NCBI GenBank assembly: GCA_003116995.1
Contig: BDSL01000001.1
Coordinates: 806,001-870,000, forward strand
DNA: 64,000 nucleotides
Source of the DNA: Yamagishiella unicocca
Taxonomy: Eukaryota > Chlorophyta > Chlorophyceae > Chlamydomonadales > Volvocaceae
Reading direction: 5' to 3'
This document shows positions 1 through 16,301 of the stretch, one piece after another. Within the stretch, counting starts at the first letter, position 1. Every line of letters starts with the position of its first letter. The translations under genes were made by a program, and so were the position numbers. The notes beneath the pieces are model-generated. The model worked only from the letters and a program-made list of their open reading frames with translations. It searched no databases and had not been told where the DNA came from.

Positions 1-128
1 AGCGTGCATCACGACCTCCGGTTGCTCCCTGCGAGCTCCAAAGCAGAGGAAGGGCGGCAGGGCCTCCAGGGGTGGCCCGGGCAGCAGGACATACGACACT
101 AGGTAGCAGTACGGTCCGTACAACCTCT
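1..128 (-). pseudogene. Fragment of a FAS1 (fasciclin) exon, inverted
   Basis: Read on the minus strand, this stretch translates to YCYLVSYVLLPGPPLEALPP, the H2 motif region of a fasciclin domain. It is nearly identical at DNA level, over about 55 bases with only a few changes, to exon 4 of the complete FAS1 gene at 3481-3560 on the other strand. Similarity fades at about position 128 and no other FAS1 exons follow to the right, so this is either a broken inverted copy or the last recognisable part of a paralogue lying left of the window. It overlaps the start of a plus-strand frame at 168-419, so a rearrangement junction is likely here. Confidence 0.55.
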
Positions 129-167
129 CCAACTCCTCCCTCCGCCTCTCGACACCTCCCTCCGCAG

Positions 168-419
168 TGGCGCCGAGCGCACCCGCCACCTTCGGCCGGA
201 GGACTTGTGCTGCTGCGTGACACCCTGGCACTGGCGCTAACCGGCAGCTACTTCTACTACGTGTGGCGGCTGGGCGGTCCCGGGCTGGATGCCCTGCCGG
301 AGCCCCTGTGGCCGTATGCGTGGGTGCTGGACCAGCACGAGCACATCCAGCGGGCGGTGTCGGTGGTGCTGCTTATCATCGTATTCGCAGCGGTCGTGGG
401 GGAGCGCAGGAAGGCGTGA
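168..419 (+). CDS. Possible terminal exon of a membrane protein, maybe FAS1 family
   Basis: An acceptor (cctccctccgcag, ending at 167) opens a frame that runs to a TGA at 417-419. The translation contains GSYFYYVWRLGGPGLDALPE, which resembles the H2 region of fasciclin domains (the complete gene nearby has GSYLYLVSYVLLPGPSLEAL). It ends in a hydrophobic helix, VSVVLLIIVFAAVV, followed by a short basic tail, as in a C-terminal membrane anchor. The 5' exons lie outside the window or were removed by the rearrangement seen at 1-128. The exon could also be a chance frame; only the acceptor, the hydrophobic helix and the weak FAS1 likeness support it. Confidence 0.35.
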   Translation, partial: WRRAHPPPSAGGLVLLRDTLALALTGSYFYYVWRLGGPGLDALPEPLWPYAWVLDQHEHIQRAVSVVLLIIVFAAVVGERRKA

Positions 420-1976
420 TTTGCGGGCGGGGCGGAAGGCGTATGTAGGACGGAGGCGGGTTGGAGCCGTGCGTTGTGTGCATGTGTGTCTGTGTGGGTG
501 ACTGAGTCGTCTTGACGACTGGGATGGGACAGAGAGGACGAGAGAGGATTGGAGAGCGGAAGTGGGACTGCCGCTGCAAGTGAGCACTGACACAGTTGCG
601 GGAATGCAGCTGGTCTTGGACACGCGGGGACAGAATAACCTATAGGGCCAGCTCGAATAGGATTTTATGTGGCCTCGAACCTACGGCCCTGGGCGTTTTG
701 TTTTGAGCCCATAGGCGGCGGGGCAGGGGTTCCTCGCATGCTTCTTATTGTTGTGCGGTAGTGGTCGCTAGCTGGACCCAGTGAGCTCCGGACGCAGGTG
801 TCGCACTGTGGGCTCTATTCGGAGAAACTTCAGCCAGGTTAGGACTTGAGAGGGCCAGGCCCTCACCTGGAGCGCACGACTAATTTTTTTCCTTCTTGAC
901 CTGACAATGATTATTCCATGTGCCTAGTACAGCTTTTGCCGCTCCTTGGGCTGTCCCTGGAGACGCCCAAATGGAATCGGAGATGCTACAACTATGAAGG
1001 GCTGCGGGACGGCTACGGTTGATCTTATGACATTGATACCAGTAACCTGTGATGGGTTGTGGCGGTGTCGGCGCCTGAGTTCGTTAAAAACGGAATCGCA
1101 GTTACTGCACGCTTTTGGTCCACGTGCTGCAGGTGCCACACGGTAACTTCTTCATAGACTTGCCTGATGAGAAGTGCTGACCACTCCCGACGTCTTCCAG
1201 GGTCATGCAACAAGGAGGTTCTTGCGCGCAGCTCATGAAGATTACGGTCACTCCAGTCGATGTGTACATCGCGCACAGCCAAGCAGCGCCCAACCAGAGA
1301 CGCACCAGCACTGAACGCCAGCATTTCTCCCAGTTCCCAGCTCAACACCTCTGGGTAAATCCCAAACCTGGCGCGCACTAGTGCCCCAAAGCCATTGCAG
1401 ACGTAAGCGCTTGGAGGAGTAGGTCTGATACCGAGCTGCAGCTGCCGCAGCGCTCCGTAACTGCTGACGGGCGAGGCTCGTTAAGGCGTTATGCACAGTG
1501 ATATTGCCGCAACCGTCCATGTCGAATGGTACCTCACACAAGCCGACAGAAGGAGAACGTGCCACTGCTTCACTTTCCGTTTCTGTTGTCTGGTTGGCGA
1601 AGGCGCAGGCAAGGGGGAGCCCGTAACGCGCAAGAGCAGTCTACGGTAGTCAGATCCACTTGGAGCTCCGCTATAAGTATATATGAGGAGCGGTGCCGCC
1701 AAGCCGCGGGTCGTTGCCCGATGGGGGCAAACGAACGTGTCGCGAACAGAGGAGGACAGTTATCAGTTACGGCCGGCCGCATGACAGGTGACAGGTCCTT
1801 GGGTCGCCACCTTTGGGATCCGCGCCTCTTCCTCTGGAGTCGTGTGAGGGGCCCCGCCGATCACGCATCGCTGAGTGCAGCCGCCTTGCATTCGCTGCCA
1901 TACTCGGCCCGCGCAAAAGTCACAACCACACAGGACCGCACCGCCGCACGCGCACGTGACCCCCTCAGACGCGAAA
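420..1976. other. Intergenic, no convincing gene
   Basis: Overlapping ORFs on both strands (for example 1025-1378 minus and 1526-2191 plus) show no recognisable domain or consistent splice pattern. A TATA-like run, ctataagtatatatgag, at about 1670-1686 lies about 290 bases upstream of the FAS1 start codon and could be that gene's core promoter. Confidence 0.4.
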
Positions 1977-4714
1977 ATGGTGCAGCACGTGGCTGTGCGC
2001 TCCTCAGCCCTACTGGGCAGTCTCATGCTGCTGCTGCTGGCCTCGATTGGTGGGTTCATGGCTTGAACAGCGGCGAGGATGCGGAGGCTTGGTACGTAGG
2101 AAGTGACGTTAAGATCGATGGTTCCTCCTCTGCCCTCAGGCAGCTGCGTGGAGATGGACGCCCCTCTAGATGGCTCTGTCCCCTCGGGTGAGGACAGCTG
2201 GTACACAGGCCATGGTTGCTTCTCGCAGCGACCGGCTGACCCGTGGGTCGGGGGGTCCTGCGTTCCCTGGATGACCACGGAGCCCGCGAGCCATCTGTAC
2301 CGTGTTCGCGAACCTGCACCAATGCCACCCTGCTTGGCATTGTGCTGCAGACCCCCTGCTGTGCGCGGGCAGATACCCATGGTTCATCAGCTGCATCGGC
2401 GCCCCATGCCACCCCATGCCACGTAACCAGGGCCCGCTTACACGTCGCCGCACCCGGCCGGCCCGCGCACGGGAAACAGCCGTTCCCTTGCCAGCAGACC
2501 CGGATCCGCACGTTCCAATGGCCTTCAGCGTTAAGCCCCCGCCTGCAAGTCACGATCCCCACCTCCCTGGTGTGCCGCAATGGCCGCGTGCCACTCCGCT
2601 GCCGCAGTCCCTCCTGGTGCCGACCAGGTGGACGACGACATTGGCTGCGACGGCACCACCCTCATGAGCGCCATCCTCATGAACCCCGAGCTCAGCACCC
2701 TGCACCAGGCGCTGAGGGTTGCGGGCTTGCAGTCCCGCCTCAACACCGACACCCTGAACGTGACCCTGTTCGCGCCCACCGATGGGTGAGGCCGGATGGG
2801 TGGCTCCCTGATCCAGGACGATCCTATGCACCTCGCGGGATGACCTGGCACCCCGCCACCCCTTGCTAGTTTGCGTCTTGCGCTGCCCCATTGCAAGCCT
2901 TATTCCCCTCCTCAGCGCCCCGTTCCTCTGTCCCCCCACCTAACCCCAGGGCGTTCGGAACCTTCGCCGCTGACATGGGCACCACCTTGGAGGCCCTGCT
3001 CGCAGACCCCCTGCGGCTGCGCCACCTGCTGCTGTACCACGTGGTGCCCCAGACCGCCTCGCCAGCAGCGCTCCGCGCCACCCCGGTCCTCTACACGTTG
3101 TGGGCCGACAAGTTCATCTTCGTGCCCCAGCCCTTCCAGGTGTGTTGTACCACCGGTCGCGTTGCGGTCAGCCAGGAGCGGTTGTCCGCCCTAGCAGCCC
3201 CTGCCGGTCGCATCCTATGCTCGGCGTCGCAAGTATCCTCATACATGTTGGCTGGTGTCGTGGTGGTTTGCCATTAGTGCAGTGGTGCAACTGGGTTTCT
3301 GTCTCTTTCGTCTCCTTACAGTGTCTGGCGATGCGCCCGGCGGTTCTGCCTTCTGGTCTGGAGCCCACTGTAGCAAGTATTATTACATCTTGCCAACTGC
3401 CTGGGCGCTTGCTGAACCCGCTGCGGGGCCACGCAGGGCGTGGTGTCTGGAGAGTCCGGCACGACGGTGCGCATCTCCAAGACGGTGCGCGTGTGCGGGT
3501 CGTACCTGTACCTAGTGTCGTACGTCCTGCTGCCCGGGCCATCCCTGGAGGCCCTGCCGCCGTTCGCGGACTACCAGCCCGCCGCCGTGGTGCCAGAAGT
3601 CGCGGCTTGCAACCCCAACGGGACGGTCATGGACGTGCTGCGGAGCAACGGCAACCTGTCGTACACGCTCAGGTAATGCGAAACGCATCCTGCTGAACCG
3701 CCGAGCGGGCGTGGGTGGGTCTGGCTGCGAGCTGAGAGGCGAACCTTCAACCGACCCAAAGATGCGCCGTGCCCCGTTCAGCGACCATCATGTAACCCCC
3801 GGACATGCCACTGCCCTGGCTCGTTGCCTATCGTGCTGCGCGCGGACAAGTACCCGCACTCCTATCCTTGTGTCGGCCCGCACACCACCGCAGCATCGCG
3901 GAGCTGTCGCACGACCTTAGTTGGAACGCTTTCTCGAATGCGAAACCTTATCGTGTCCCCGTCTTGACCCCTGCATCAGCGCCGTTGAAGCGGCCGGCCT
4001 GACGGGGCTGCTTTCGAACGCCTCAACCCCCCTGACGCTACTGGCGCCCATGGACGACGCGTGGGGTGAGGCTGCTGGCCGGCTGCAGCTGGGCGCTCCA
4101 GATGAAGTACTGCGCCTGGATGTGTGAGTGCAGTATGAGGGGTGCAGTTCAAGGCATGTCGACGGGCAGAACCGTGTCACTGCCCCTGGCATTCCCGCCC
4201 GCAGCACGCCCAGTTGAGAGTCAATAACGACCCAACCTCCTCGCCCCTCACCCGCCCCTCGCAGAAGCATCCTGCGCGCCGTGCTTCAGACCCATGTGCT
4301 GGCCCGTAACCTGCCGGCAGCCAAGCTGCAATCTCAGCTGTACAGCACTCTGGGGGGCGCCGCCGCCGGGCCTCTTTTTGTGAGCGCCGTGCCGGGCAAC
4401 GTGACCCTGCAGACGCCCACTACCGACGCGAGGGTCATCGCCTTCGACCTGGGGGCCGCCTGCAGCGCATCCGTCCACATCCTGGACCGTGTGCTGCTGC
4501 CGCAACGCCTGCCTGACGTACCCAGTGAGTGCTGGCTAGGGCTTTGGCGGTTGGGCTTTTGGCAACCCTTGGTATACCGGTAGCAAGTTTTGGAATGACG
4601 GCGTTGTGCAATGACCGAGCACGTTGATTAGAGCACGTGTGCTGAGCCGATTTGGTGAGCTTCCCAGCCCGCTCATCCCTTGCCACCGCAGGCACTCAGT
4701 CCAAGCGCAAATGA
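1977..4714 (+). CDS. Secreted two-domain fasciclin (FAS1) protein
   Basis: Exons 1977-2049, 2608-2785, 2950-3139, 3437-3672, 3980-4123, 4265-4524 and 4692-4714 join in phase to 367 residues. Residues 1-25 form a signal peptide (hydrophobic core LLGSLMLLLLASI). Domain 1 shows the FAS1 H1 motif TLFAPTDGAF, the YH-type motif LLLYHVVP and the H2 motif YLYLVSYVLLPG. Domain 2 shows LTLLAPMDDAW, AVLQTHVLAR and SVHILDRVLLP. FAS1 proteins are extracellular or cell-wall adhesion proteins; volvocine algal-CAM is a member. The tail is short and basic (STQSKRK) with no GPI or membrane anchor visible. Intron 3 (3140-3436) carries a copy of the dispersed repeat described below. The start is the only ATG in front of the signal sequence. 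Splice borders of the short last exon are the least certain. Confidence 0.87.
3261..3386 (+). repeat. Dispersed repeat copy A (long)
   Basis: Lies in intron 3 of the FAS1 gene. Contains the left block tggtggtttgccatt, the middle tttctgtctctttcgtctcc, then gtgtctggcgatgcgccc and the core tggtctggagcccactgta. Confidence 0.8.
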
Positions 4715-6262
4715 ATTCGAACATTGCCGACTGTTTCCAGCCATGTAAGCCAACAACGGAAGGCCTGGACCGGCAATGCCGGCATGTGAGCTCACGACGC
4801 CACTCGTTCTTGATCCTGCCGAAGTATGTAAACTGGGTGATGTTACAAGCCAGGTTAGGCTGTCATACAAGATGGGTAAAAAGACAATACCCGTCCCCAC
4901 CCGCCGTGCTCGTACAGCCAATGAACGGCGTGTGTGGGCCCGAGCCACACAAGAAGAAACACAGGCCAAGAGCGAACAACCTAATGAACTCAGCGAGTGA
5001 ACAACCAAACATGTTTAACCATTACCCAAGACTTATGATTACATTTCGGCAGGGGTGCCCGATCTGGAATCACGACAGCCCTTGCTGCACAACTTGCCGC
5101 ACAATGCCTATTTGCAGCTCAACACACGCGAGGGGATCGCCACTGCTCAGCGACATTGCATGGGATCCGCACGCACATCACACACAGCACAACGAGTGAA
5201 AACCTGAAACCCTACTCTACGCAGCAGATTTACTGAGAGTCGAGAGTGCCTTCAGGCCAGTATTCGCCGTGCCCGAGGCAGCTGCTGCAGGAAAACGTCC
5301 CAGCAAGCAAAACGGAACACAACAGATGCGTTCGTGCCGAAGCTTGTGCGCGAACGGCCGCTGGCCCATCCCCTTTCCCTCGCCGCATCTGGACAATAAA
5401 CCCAAGGCCTTCTTGGCGGTGGATCCTGACCACGGCTTTCTGAAACCATTATTTGTCGACAATCTGACACGTGAGCTTCCGTACAACGGGCGCGCACCAG
5501 ACTTGCAGACACCGACGTGGAATACTCCGCCACTGCCATGACGGCGGCCAGCAGCAGGGAGTCCCCCGTTGGGAAAATCAGTCCGACGCGACGCTCCGAC
5601 GCGCGAATCTATTGATCCACCAGCAGCACGACTCCACGACATCGAACTGCAATGAAGCGGTGCTGCGCTGGCGCCGCTAACGGTCCGATAGAGACGCGAT
5701 CGCAGCTCAGCGCGCTACGCAGCCCAGACCAAAGCGTACTACGCCCAAATCTTTACCTACGGCATAGCCAACGGAGACATCGACAATCCTACACCGCTGG
5801 TTTTCTTCTCAACATCGGCTTTCCGGAGTCCAGCCCAGGCGCAGGAAACATGCGGGTTCCGACGGAGCGCACTGTATCGCCCCCGGCCACTTTCCAACCT
5901 GGGCGCACTGCCATCGCACGACTGTTACCGCCTAGGCCAGGTCTCCTCATCAGAAGCCACCAATATATTCCGACGTCAGTGACGAGAGCCACAGGCAGAC
6001 GAGCCACGTTCACCCTCTCACGCCAAGCGGCCATATGCAGCCCTGCTCACTGGCGGCCATAGCGCGCCTCGCGGCATTGCTGGGCCGAAGTCCTACACGG
6101 CCCCGGCCAGGAAAGGCTCCAGCGTCATGCAGATCATGCAAGAATGCCACGCACTTGCCCACGCCACGCCATGCCACGCCAACATCGCTACGCTGCGACC
6201 ATAAGAAGTGCACGGCGGAGTTTCAGCGACCGCCCACCACCTGCTCTACAGCGCCGCTCTGC
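4715..6262. other. Convergent intergenic region, probably 3' UTRs
   Basis: Lies between the 3' ends of the FAS1 gene and PGI1. No coding domain, RNA gene or long repeat was recognised. The proximal parts are presumably the two 3' UTRs. Confidence 0.4.
4744..4748 (+). promoter_or_regulatory. TGTAA polyadenylation signal of the FAS1 gene
   Basis: TGTAA, the usual volvocine algal poly(A) signal, lies 30 bases after the FAS1 stop codon. A second TGTAA follows at about 4825. Confidence 0.55.
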
Positions 6263-11859
<5,597 letters not shown>

Positions 11860-12464
11860 TGCGAGGTTAACCCTCAGGTTGAGACCTGGATAAGGTGCCC
11901 TATGTTGGACGCTATCAGCGTCCAAGTCAATGAGTTGATGATAGGTTATACTAAGGTATTGTGAAATGGATCCCTATGTGAAGGACGAGTGTCCCTGGAC
12001 GAGGGAACGAGCAATCCGGACCGATGTAAGAGCGACGGTAAAGGAGTGCCCCACTTGATCGCGATGAGAGGTCTTCTGCGAAAAGAGCCCACAAACACCC
12101 AATATTTGATTGCTTTGAAATTATTGATGATTGGTTTACATGAAGCCATATCTTGTCACCGATACCCGAACGTCTCCGACAGCGAGCGACACACGACACC
12201 ACACTATGGTCTTGGCCATCGTGAATGACCCATTCAAAAGCCTTGTATCGGTATCGATGTAGCTATTTTGGGGGCATGATAACGGTACCAACTTTTGGTG
12301 AAGCCCGGGATATCTGAATTCCATCGCGCGTCCTACACACTAAAATGGTCATCTCCGACACCAACCAACAAAGTGTATACTACTTATTCCATGCAAGCAT
12401 GGCCCATATCGTTGTAGCCTCGATGAAACCCTGGCTAGGGTTGCGGTGCGGTGCAAACCGCGGC
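11860..12464. other. Intergenic, between PGI1 start and the next minus-strand gene
   Basis: Holds the PGI1 5' flank and the 3' UTR of the small gene to the right. TTACA at 12136-12140 (TGTAA on the minus strand) is a plausible poly(A) signal for that small gene. No coding sequence recognised. Confidence 0.4.
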
Positions 12465-13584
12465 CTACTTCGCCACCCACGGTTGCCCATTGATATCAAG
12501 GGGCGTGTCCAACTTCCGCAGCTGTGGTACAGACCAGGGATACTCCTTCACCATCGCCCATTCCACAGGTCGGCCGAAGTTTTTCTTGGACAGAAAGTTG
12601 TCGCGGTGTTATCCACGGGGACGTCCAGGCAAGGTACCCGACAGGGAGGGGAGCAAAGCAAGTCAGGAAACCTGTCAAGTTCGGAGAATGGAAGTACGGT
12701 ATACCGAATGTTCTGGTCAAGACGCTTTGTCTTCACTGGTACGAACCCTCACACGTATAAATACGTCGTCGTGTCAACGCAACTCTGCACAGCATAATGG
12801 AGCCCCCACCTTGAAACCGTCGGTAAACGCCCGCTGTGCGTCTTTGAACTCGGGGGTCGAAAAGCTCAGGCGCGGGTCAGCGTCCTTCGTCATGTCTTGC
12901 AGCTGTGTTTGGTGGGAAAGTTTAGTGGGGGATTGCCGCATCAGCTTGGCCACGAAGGGGATGGCGAGAAGACCCGGGTGCACGACATAGGGGACGGGCG
13001 GCGGCCTGCCTGCTAGCCAAATCCACCAGTAATCGGGTGGTAATGCGATAACTTTGCTCGACCGGCGTGCCTTTTAGCGTGCATTATACCGATTTTGGAT
13101 TGCACAGGCGGTGACCACCATCCCCAACGGGTAACTTAATGCAACCCACCTTCTTCAGGTGCGAACGCATTTCTGTCAGCAGCTCCTGTTGTTCGCGGTC
13201 CCCCGGGTCGCCGCGGCGCTCATAGCCTTCCTGCCGTGTCCACGGTTTTCAAAGGCACGCGTTTTCACGCGGAGTCAGTGTTGTTGGCCAGCTGAGGGCA
13301 AGATCGTGCTGATCAGCGGGGCCGCATTGGCAAGGCCGATAGCGCGGCGCGACCGGCGTCAATATCAGATTTGTGGCGGCCCCTAGACCGTATTGTTACC
13401 GGTATCTTACTGCGCTGACAGTGGGTCGTGGCGTGTGCGGCCAATGGCAAGCACACCAATGACAAGCCATAAGCAACGTGGTGGAGCGCATCTAGGCTAG
13501 GCCGACAGGGAGCAGGCCAGCCATGGCAACGGCCGTGGCAACAGTCGCAGCCGTGCTGGCCCTTTTGCGTACCAGGTTGTCCAT
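12465..13584 (-). CDS. Small unidentified protein with N-terminal hydrophobic segment
   Basis: Four minus-strand exons, 13507-13584, 13150-13230, 12810-12902 and 12465-12584, all begin and end in phase 0 and give 123 residues. The first exon encodes an RKR followed by an Ala/Val-rich hydrophobic stretch (TAATVATAVAMAGLLP), either a single membrane helix or a lumen/organelle targeting signal. The rest is soluble and charged, with segments such as GYERRGDPGDREQQELLTEM and EWAMVKEYPWSVPQLRKLD. I do not recognise the family. The three downstream exons have good acceptors and coding-like composition. The first exon is less certain (donor GTCGGC), and an upstream transit-peptide exon ending at the acceptor near 13607 is possible. 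It lies between PGI1 and TSPO on the same strand, but each gene has its own 3' flank. Confidence 0.5.
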
Positions 13585-14456
13585 GTCGTTGCGGGAGACA
13601 GCTGCTAACTGCCAATGCTGGCTCGTGTGCCTGGGATTTCCGACGCCTGTCTGCCGATCCTGGAGCTGCTAGTCTTGTACCTCGGGAGAGACACCCACTG
13701 GAGTGCTTGATGACACGCCACAGTATGATCTAGCAGTCAACAAATGGCGAAGGGCGCGACCCCACATATAAGCACGCGATGCAGCAGCAAGTCTCGGATG
13801 ACCCGACACCGCAGTACTCATGGGCTGTCCGTACACGATGTCACCGCTCGGCAAGAGTTCACTGCTCTTGAAGGCGTACACCCACATACAGGTCAACCCG
13901 AAGTCATCAAGCAACCTAGGCTTCATGCTGCCCACTTGCCGCTTGCAAGGCCAGTAACTTGTCTCGCACCTCAGTCCCGTCCGGCTGCCCTTGGCATGCC
14001 GCCTCGCGTGCGGAAGCCCGCGTCCCACCCAAAGAAAGACGCACCACCTCACGTTTCAAACCCTATCGCAGGCCAGCGAATGGAGAAGAAAGGAAAAGCG
14101 GGCATCAGCTATCCCCGACGTGTCGTACAACAGCGCCGCCCTCGTTAAGCCGCACCCCCCTGCTACTCTTTAGCGAATCGCTATGTCAAACTACGCCATC
14201 ATCCCATGCTGCAGTTCCTCCTGTCCAATACACTCGTTTCACGCTCAGAAGCTACCTTCGTAAGCCACGGTACAACACAAGGCACTTTCCTCCTGTCTTT
14301 TCCCTTCCGAAGTGGCCTCCCCAAGCGTAAACCCAGACTGTCACAGCTGCATCAAATAGGCCGGTAACGCTCCCGTCACGCTCTCCGTGCCACGTACTCC
14401 GCGACTGCGCTCTTAAGGGTACACATCCGGCGACAGGCATGAACTAGGACGGTAGC

Positions 14457-16301
14457 TCAGGCGTTGAGCTGCACGATGTCCCAGTTGAGCTTGGCAGCAA
14501 TGGTGACCCACACCTGCAATTGCGTTGGCCACGAGGCCGTTAAGCAAGCCGGTCGAAGGGTCAAGGCTGGCCCCTCCCGATCTGACACAGTAATGCGCGA
14601 AGATCTTCTTTTATGCAGTAGGCAGCACCAGCTGCACGCACCAGCGCCCTTCGGCACCCCAGCAAACACGGCCGCCGGCATGGCTCCGGGTTCGTGGCAG
14701 CAGACCCACGGCGGGACACGAAGAATCCGGTATCTCTATTGCGTGCAAGACGTGCGTATGTTACCGTGATTTTACGCGTGCATGGCGTGTGCACACCAAG
14801 ATTCATCCCGAGGTACGGAACTCGTGCTGCTGGCTGCTATGGCTACTGCTGCTACACCGCTAGGCAACGCGCAACGGGCTGGCACCGACCTGGGTGGGCA
14901 GCATGAGATACGCCGCGATTGGGCTGATGGGGTAAAACGCCGCCGCTGTGGCCGCAATGCTGGCCCAGAAGGTGTACATCCATGGGAGGCTCTCCTTCAG
15001 CTTGTGCTGGCCGAAAAATACCACTGTTGGGACGGGAGGGCAGGAACTGTGGTAGCAGACACGGGGCAGCCTGCCGTCGTACCCCGAGGGGTACGTTTCT
15101 TGCGCTTTTGCGGGCAGTGCACGCTGGCGTGTCATGGCGTGCGGTGGACGATGCATTGCGGTTGCCAAGAAATCCTACTCGTGTGGCAGCGCGCGCAAGG
15201 TGCCACCCATCACAGGTCTGAAATCATACGCAGCCCATCGGGCGCATTTGCTGCCGCACACTGTGCGACACGAACACCCTCAGACGTGCAACCGCCAATG
15301 CCAAAAGCGGTGGCCCCCGGCGGATGCGTGCAGCACATTGGCATGAGGGGGCAACCATGGCCACCGGAACGTCCCGAACGGTACGTGCCCGCAAGCTCTA
15401 CGGCCCCAACCTACTGTCGTAGCAGACGCACGCCCTCGGTCGCCCACGTGCTCACCGTTCCACCAGTTACCGAGGAACATGTGCACCCCCATGGCGGTGA
15501 GCGGGGCTGCCAGCGCTCCAGCGCTGGGTGCCTTGGTGCAGACATACCACAACGCCACCTGTGAGCAATGGTGGGCCGAGGTGAACGGCTACCCTGCTGG
15601 CGAGGTGGGCTACGCGGGTAGCGGTTTGCGCGCACACGATTTGCATATGTTTATCCAAGGGCAAGCAGGGCCGCAGCTTGCCGGCCAGGCCTATGCAGCG
15701 CAGTGTCACGCGAGAAGAAAGGGTGCATAGCGAAGTTTCGTGCAACCAATGCAGCTCCGCAACACAAGTGTGGGGGGGTAGGGTTGGTTTCGAGACGGTT
15801 TGGGCAACGAGTCTCGTCAGACGGTTTAGGCAACGAGCATCGTCACATAGAGGGTTCCCCGCGCATTGTCACCACCAAACCGTCATATGGCAGGATCCAT
15901 CGGTAGCTGCAAGCCGCCGCGACTACTCAATGCCCACGTCTGCTGCGCTAAGTCTGCTACCTCAGCTTTGGCTACCTCAGCTCTGCTGCCTAAGTCTTGA
16001 GGCAACTGACTGAACGACAGCATCGGCAGCACTTACCGACTGCATAAGCTTGAGCGGAATCCAGACCATAGGAAACACGTAGTTGGGTGGTGTCCAGCTG
16101 GAATCAGGGCCGCAAGGGGTTCAGATGCTGCGCTGGCGCGAACGACCCGTTGGGCGCCAATGTCCCATCCGCATTTCACCGGTGCAGACTAGCATACCTC
16201 GGTTTCTTCAAAGCCTTATACCAAGAAGGATCAAATGACGGCACCAAGCGCTGCACTCCAAACACCACAGCAACGCTACCAACTAGGGTAGCCGCGTTCA
16301 T
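14457..16301 (-). CDS. TSPO: TSPO/MBR translocator protein
   Basis: Exons 16198-16301, 16037-16097, 15456-15558, 14890-15023 and 14457-14513 on the minus strand join in phase to 152 residues, the normal TSPO length. TSPO is a five-helix outer-envelope or endomembrane protein that binds tetrapyrroles and sterols. Family motifs are KKPSWTPPNYVFPMVW (the conserved PSW-PPN segment between helices 1 and 2), ALWYVCTK, GNWWNVVFFGQHKL and the terminal helix VWVTIAAKLNWDIVQLNA. The start ATG precedes the first helix directly (NAATLVGSVAVVFGVQ). One donor is GTCGGT rather than GTGAG, but phase and homology fix it. Intron 2 (15559-16036) contains a 26-base tandem duplication. Confidence 0.95.
15793..15844 (+). 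repeat. 26-bp imperfect tandem duplication in a TSPO intron
   Basis: Two adjacent 26-base units (15793-15818 and 15819-15844), beginning AGACGGTTT and ending TCGTC, differ at three positions. Confidence 0.85.

Noticed and set aside
1526..2191. 221-codon plus-strand ORF
   Set aside because: Overlaps the FAS1 signal-peptide exon in another frame; no domain seen.
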